From Eubacterium sp. (GTDB lineage Bacteria > Bacillota > Clostridia > Lachnospirales > Lachnospiraceae): DNA of 64,000 bases. This document shows, piece by piece, positions 61,325 through 64,000 of this stretch (within the stretch, counting starts at the first letter, position 1; every line of letters begins with the position of its first letter). The position numbers and the translations under genes are program-made. Below the pieces are notes generated by a model, which saw only the letters and a list, made by a program, of their open reading frames with translations, was not told where the DNA came from and did no database searches. Location of the stretch: NCBI GenBank assembly GCA_017619835.1, contig JAFZRN010000039.1, positions 18,229-82,228 of the forward strand. The letters are read 5' to 3'.

Positions 61325-61708
61325 ATGGATTTAAAAACAGTGGGTTTTTATAAAGAAATGCCTCATGGCATGGATTCAAAGTTGTCTATAAAAGACTATA
61401 TTCAGAAAGAGAAGGAAGATACTAAAAAAATATCAGATTACCTTTTGCGTGGAATTGAAATAATTGTTAGTCCTGGAACAGTAAATGATTTGCTTGATGA
61501 GAGCAAAGGAATCGCAGGTACCACGTCATTATTTACTGATGGGGAATGGGTATGGTCAGGTGACTTAGCATATTATGTGCGGGAATATAAATTGCAGCTT
61601 CCTAAAGAATTTATAGATACAATGAAAAACAATTCCTGGGAGATTAATGTATCTATGGAGGATTTAGACTTGGAATCACTTTCTATAGACGGTAAGTTGG
61701 TTTATTGA
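61325..61708 (+). CDS. Probable immunity protein of the toxin-like gene
   Basis: 127 residues from ATG 61325 (AGAGGTG upstream). It has YKEMPHGMDSKLSIKDYIQK, then GTTSLFTDGEWVWSGDLAYY and YKLQLPKEFIDTMKNNSWEI, which resembles small acidic immunity proteins encoded behind polymorphic toxins. It follows the toxin stop codon by five bases and is intact even though the toxin frame is broken. No specific immunity family is claimed. Confidence 0.6.
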   Translation: MDLKTVGFYKEMPHGMDSKLSIKDYIQKEKEDTKKISDYLLRGIEIIVSPGTVNDLLDESKGIAGTTSLFTDGEWVWSGDLAYYVREYKLQLPKEFIDTMKNNSWEINVSMEDLDLESLSIDGKLVY

Positions 61709-61728
61709 TTTATTATAGACAATGGTTG

Positions 61729-61755
61729 AACCAGGTTCAAAGTGTCATCTTTTCG
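61729..61755. repeat. Partial copy of the surface-gene terminator
   Basis: TGAACCAGGTTCAAAGTGTC and the next seven bases repeat the right half of the terminator at 58461-58502, but the left stem is absent. The rest of 61756-61968 is AT-rich with no recognisable gene. Confidence 0.6.
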
Positions 61756-61968
61756 ACTTATCAGGAAAAAATTCTGATTAGAACTGAAGTTTGTGAAAAA
61801 TATGTTTTTGTACTACAAGTTCAATGACAGAAAGAGAAAATGGTGGTATTATAAGATATAATATAAGAAGTTGTGGGGATAATAAACTGACTAGATAAAT
61901 AGAAAATGATTTAATTATTATTAACGAAAACAAATATGATACCACACATACCTATAGTATAAAATAAA

Positions 61969-62013
61969 ATTACGCGGTGGTTTCGTGGTATTTCGCGGTG
62001 ACTGCGAGGTTTC
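61969..62013. repeat. GC-rich 11-bp tandem-repeat patch near attR
   Basis: About four imperfect units (ACGCGGTGGTT, TCGTGGTATTT, CGCGGTGACTG, CGAGGTTTC) in an otherwise AT-rich stretch, ~95 bases from attR. Candidate arm-type or directionality-factor sites. A 15-base string ATAGATAACTTTTTA at 62034-62048 is also found at 52960-52974 near attL. Confidence 0.5.
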
Positions 62014-62106
62014 TCATATGTGCAGATAACTATATAGATAACTTTTTACATCTTAACACTGAAGAATGTAGTAAAATAGCGGTTTTGACGGCAGAGATTC
62101 TTATTC

Positions 62107-62149
62107 CTCTGACTCCGTCATTTCAAGGTTCGAATCCTTGTACCCCTGC
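62107..62149 (+). repeat. attR (tRNA-Gln 3' fragment)
   Basis: 43 bases identical to 52747-52789. The sequence to its left does not complete a tRNA, so this copy is only the displaced 3' end. Confidence 0.95.
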
Positions 62150-62156
62150 ACTAAAG

Positions 62157-62189
62157 AGGCAAACGATGTTAGGTCGTTTGCCTTTTTTA
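62157..62189 (+). terminator. Terminator following attR (probable original tRNA-Gln terminator)
   Basis: A 10-bp stem (AGGCAAACGA 62157-62166 with TCGTTTGCCT 62174-62183) followed by TTTTT. Confidence 0.85.
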
Positions 62190-62222
62190 TGTCTGAGAAG
62201 AGGTGAATGTTCCTAAAAAGCC

Positions 62223-62311
62223 AAAAAACCATGGTATCCAATGGATACTTTTGCAGAAATTGGCATTTTTCGATTGAAATTGAGTTTTGTATATATTAAT
62301 GTTGACCTAGA
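62223..62311 (+). promoter_or_regulatory. Upstream block of the second surface-protein gene (copy 2)
   Basis: Its first 49 bases (62223-62271) are identical to 55772-55820 in the element, followed by a similar AGTTTTGTATATATTAA stretch. It includes GTATCC-aat-GGATAC. Confidence 0.7.
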
Positions 62312-62356
62312 GATTTTTTATTAGAAGATTTATGATTTTCTAAGGGAGGAATGAAG

Positions 62357-64000
62357 ATGACTAAGAACAGAGGGAAGAAGCTGTTGTCGCTATTTATGGC
62401 ATCGGTAATATCAGCATCGATGCTGACAGTTGTGGGTGGTCCTGTATCACAGGTCAATGCAGAGGAAGGAGATAAGCAGGTTGCATGTCTTGGAACAAGT
62501 GATATAAATGAACCGGAACCGGGTGAGACAGATAAATCATGGACCGGAAGTTTTGTATGGTACGGTACATATAATGGAAAGCCGGTGAGGTATCGCGTGC
62601 TTGATCCGAAGACTTCAAAATTCGGTGGAACAACCATGTTCCTTGACTGTGACAGTATACTGTACAAGGCTAAGTTCGATGAAGACGGAATTGCAAATGA
62701 GGGAGCTGCAAATCCTAACGAGTGGGCTTATTCCGATGTGAGGACTGGACTTAATGGAAGTGCATTTCTTGAGAAGGCAGAAAGTTTTACTGATTCTGAA
62801 AAAGCTGCGATTGCTTATAGTAATATAATATCTCATAAGCTTAATGCTGAAGGTGAGGTCCAAGTGGAAGACTGGACTAAAGATACTTTCGAAGACTATG
62901 TTGCTCTTGAGGACGATAAGGTATTTCTTCTGGATATGGAGGATATTTCTAATAATGCTTATGGTTATTCTGTAGTAGATGACTTGGTAGAGTACAGAAT
63001 AAAGAAGTCGGACAGTGAAACTGATCTTGGTTGGTGGTCGCGCTCAGCTATTAAAAGCTTGTCAAACTATGTTGGTGGCGTGTTCCCGTATGGTGCTTTT
63101 ACTGGTGGCAGCGTAGATAAATACTACGGTGTGAGTCCCGCATTTAATGTGAATCTTGAATCTGTTATCTTCTCATCGATAATCCCGGAAACTGCCGGGG
63201 AGAAGTATGCTGATTATAAGCTGACACTGCTGGATGGCGACATAACTGTAGCTGTTCAGTCAGGAAAAAAGATAGAGGTAAATGGAGATAAGGTTACGGT
63301 ACCCTATGCCATAAGCGGAGCAAACAATACCCATGCTACGCAGATTTCTGTCCTGATTCTTGACAAGGATTATCAGAAGGCAAATGCAAATGATGCAGAG
63401 ATACTCTATTATGGTAAGCTGGATGTAAAAGGAATTTTTTCAACTAAAAAGGGTGAGGGAACATTTGAGTTTCCTTCAGAGCTTGATAAGAGCAAATGGG
63501 GAACAGACTATCAGGTATATCTTCTTGCAGAGGATGTAAATGGAGAAAAGAAATCTGACTATGCAAGTGAACCTGTAAAACTTGATATACCTGAAGCTTT
63601 AGTAGATTATACAGTTACAGTAACAAATGACGGAAATGGAACTGCAGAAGCTTCAGTTGAAAAGGGGACTGAAGGAACAGAGGTTACACTTACGGCGACA
63701 CCGAAGAGCGGTTATCAGTTCAAGGAGTGGCAGGTCATATCCGGTGGAGTCACAATAAATGATAATAAATTCAAGATTGGAAACGCAAATGTTGAAATAA
63801 AGGCAGTTTTTGAGCCTATATCATTCACAGTAGAGCCCACACCAACACCGGAAGTAGAGCCAACACCTGATATTACTCGTGATGCAAATGATATTTCTCC
63901 ATCAAACCCAGTAAAGGTTGATGAAATAGAGAAAACTATCTTAAGTATCAAGGACGAGAAGGATACGGCGGGCTCAACATTTACATTGCTTAAAGCAAAA
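62357..64000 (+). CDS. Secreted surface protein, paralogue of 55915-58452 (runs off the window)
   Basis: At least 548 residues from ATG 62357 (GGAGG seven bases upstream; an ATG at 62351 is too close). Signal peptide RGKKLLSLFMASVISASMLT, ending SQVNA. A DUF6273-like domain (FVWYGTYNGKPVRYRVLDPK, ..., LGWWSRSAIKSL, YYGVSPAFNVNLESVIFSS) is followed by an Ig-like part and a bacterial-repeat module (YTVTVTNDGNGTAEASVEKG, YQFKEWQVISGG). Then a Pro-Thr linker leads into the same ISPSNPVKVDEIEKTIL and STFTLLKAK segment as the element's protein. No stop codon before the window end. Confidence 0.8.
   Translation, partial: MTKNRGKKLLSLFMASVISASMLTVVGGPVSQVNAEEGDKQVACLGTSDINEPEPGETDKSWTGSFVWYGTYNGKPVRYRVLDPKTSKFGGTTMFLDCDSILYKAKFDEDGIANEGAANPNEWAYSDVRTGLNGSAFLEKAESFTDSEKAAIAYSNIISHKLNAEGEVQVEDWTKDTFEDYVALEDDKVFLLDMEDISNNAYGYSVVDDLVEYRIKKSDSETDLGWWSRSAIKSLSNYVGGVFPYGAFTGGSVDKYYGVSPAFNVNLESVIFSSIIPETAGEKYADYKLTLLDGDITVAVQSGKKIEVNGDKVTVPYAISGANNTHATQISVLILDKDYQKANANDAEILYYGKLDVKGIFSTKKGEGTFEFPSELDKSKWGTDYQVYLLAEDVNGEKKSDYASEPVKLDIPEALVDYTVTVTNDGNGTAEASVEKGTEGTEVTLTATPKSGYQFKEWQVISGGVTINDNKFKIGNANVEIKAVFEPISFTVEPTPTPEVEPTPDITRDANDISPSNPVKVDEIEKTILSIKDEKDTAGSTFTLLKAK

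Larger units (their letters stand above)
52747..62149 (+). mobile_element. Integrative element inserted in tRNA-Gln
   Basis: Bounded by a 43-bp direct repeat (52747-52789 and 62107-62149). The left copy completes the tRNA; the right copy is a tRNA fragment followed by what looks like the original tRNA terminator. Cargo in order: repressor (minus strand), excisionase, tyrosine integrase, a 270-bp repeat locus, a secreted surface protein, an XRE regulator with an ImmA/IrrE-like protease, DUF4417, a toxin-like gene with an amber codon and an immunity-like gene. No relaxase, replication protein, portal or capsid gene is seen. It is therefore likely a small satellite or mobilisable island, or a defective one. 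Confidence 0.9.

Noticed and set aside
62101-62149. Second tRNA-Gln gene
   Set aside because: Only the 3' 43 bases match; the D arm, 5' acceptor strand and half of the anticodon stem are missing, so it is attR.
61977-62216. 79-codon plus-strand frame across attR
   Set aside because: It runs through the tandem patch, the tRNA fragment and the terminator and has no ribosome binding site or protein-like composition.

Overview
The window looks like a chromosome segment of a gut or rumen Lachnospiraceae (Clostridia, Bacillota). It has moderate-to-low GC, strong AGGAGG-type ribosome binding sites, many small GNAT acetyltransferases and FMN reductases, Lys-rich secreted surface proteins with Big_2/FN3-like C-termini, and a MutS2/YhaM/VanW/MurJ housekeeping set. 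The genus assignment is an inference from gene style, not from a marker gene.

Layout. 1-13.5 kb is an accessory 'small enzyme' zone: the end of a HAD phosphatase, an internally deleted cation-efflux gene, an acyltransferase-3, several GNATs, a 2H phosphoesterase, a histidine phosphatase, FMN reductases, a D-lactate dehydrogenase, a YcaQ-type DNA glycosylase and an ORF6N protein. It contains at least three decayed gene remnants and a complete-looking leader-peptide transcription attenuator (7.04-7.29 kb). 13.5-18.5 kb holds a polyamine/membrane module: speD, a DUF4178 protein, a DUF350 membrane protein and a membrane-fused spermidine-synthase-like protein. 18.5-28.7 kb holds an FMN reductase, a PLD-helicase-DUF3427 protein, small membrane proteins, a NUDIX-Dabb fusion, DUF1810, another acyltransferase-3, a cation-efflux pump, a lipoprotein esterase and an S1-domain protein. 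28.9-37.2 kb is an export cluster of two tandem paralogous lipoproteins and a 1,696-residue secreted papain-like protease. 37.3-52.5 kb is a mostly co-directional housekeeping block: murJ, a DUF815 ATPase, nth, a 36-residue membrane peptide, vanW, an AIR-synthase-like protein, mutS2, a two-component system, an Lrp regulator with an aminotransferase, yhaM-like, dus and an isochorismatase.

52.75-62.15 kb is a 9.4-kb integrative element in tRNA-Gln(CTG), bounded by a 43-bp direct repeat of the tRNA 3' end (attL in the intact tRNA, attR at 62107-62149). It carries a cI-like repressor with four near-identical 15-bp operators, an excisionase, a tyrosine integrase, a 270-bp repeat-dense non-coding locus that looks like an origin or nucleoprotein site, a large secreted DUF6273-type surface protein, an XRE regulator with an ImmA/IrrE-like protease, and a DUF4417/toxin/immunity-like operon. 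That operon is preceded by tandem RNA-like hairpins, and its toxin frame is interrupted by a single amber codon. Just beyond attR the chromosome carries a paralogue of the element's surface protein behind an almost identical upstream block, so related surface genes sit on both sides of the attachment site.

The observations most worth follow-up are the attenuator at 7.04-7.29 kb, the integrative element with its repeat locus and amber-interrupted toxin, and the speD-DUF4178-DUF350-SpeE membrane module.
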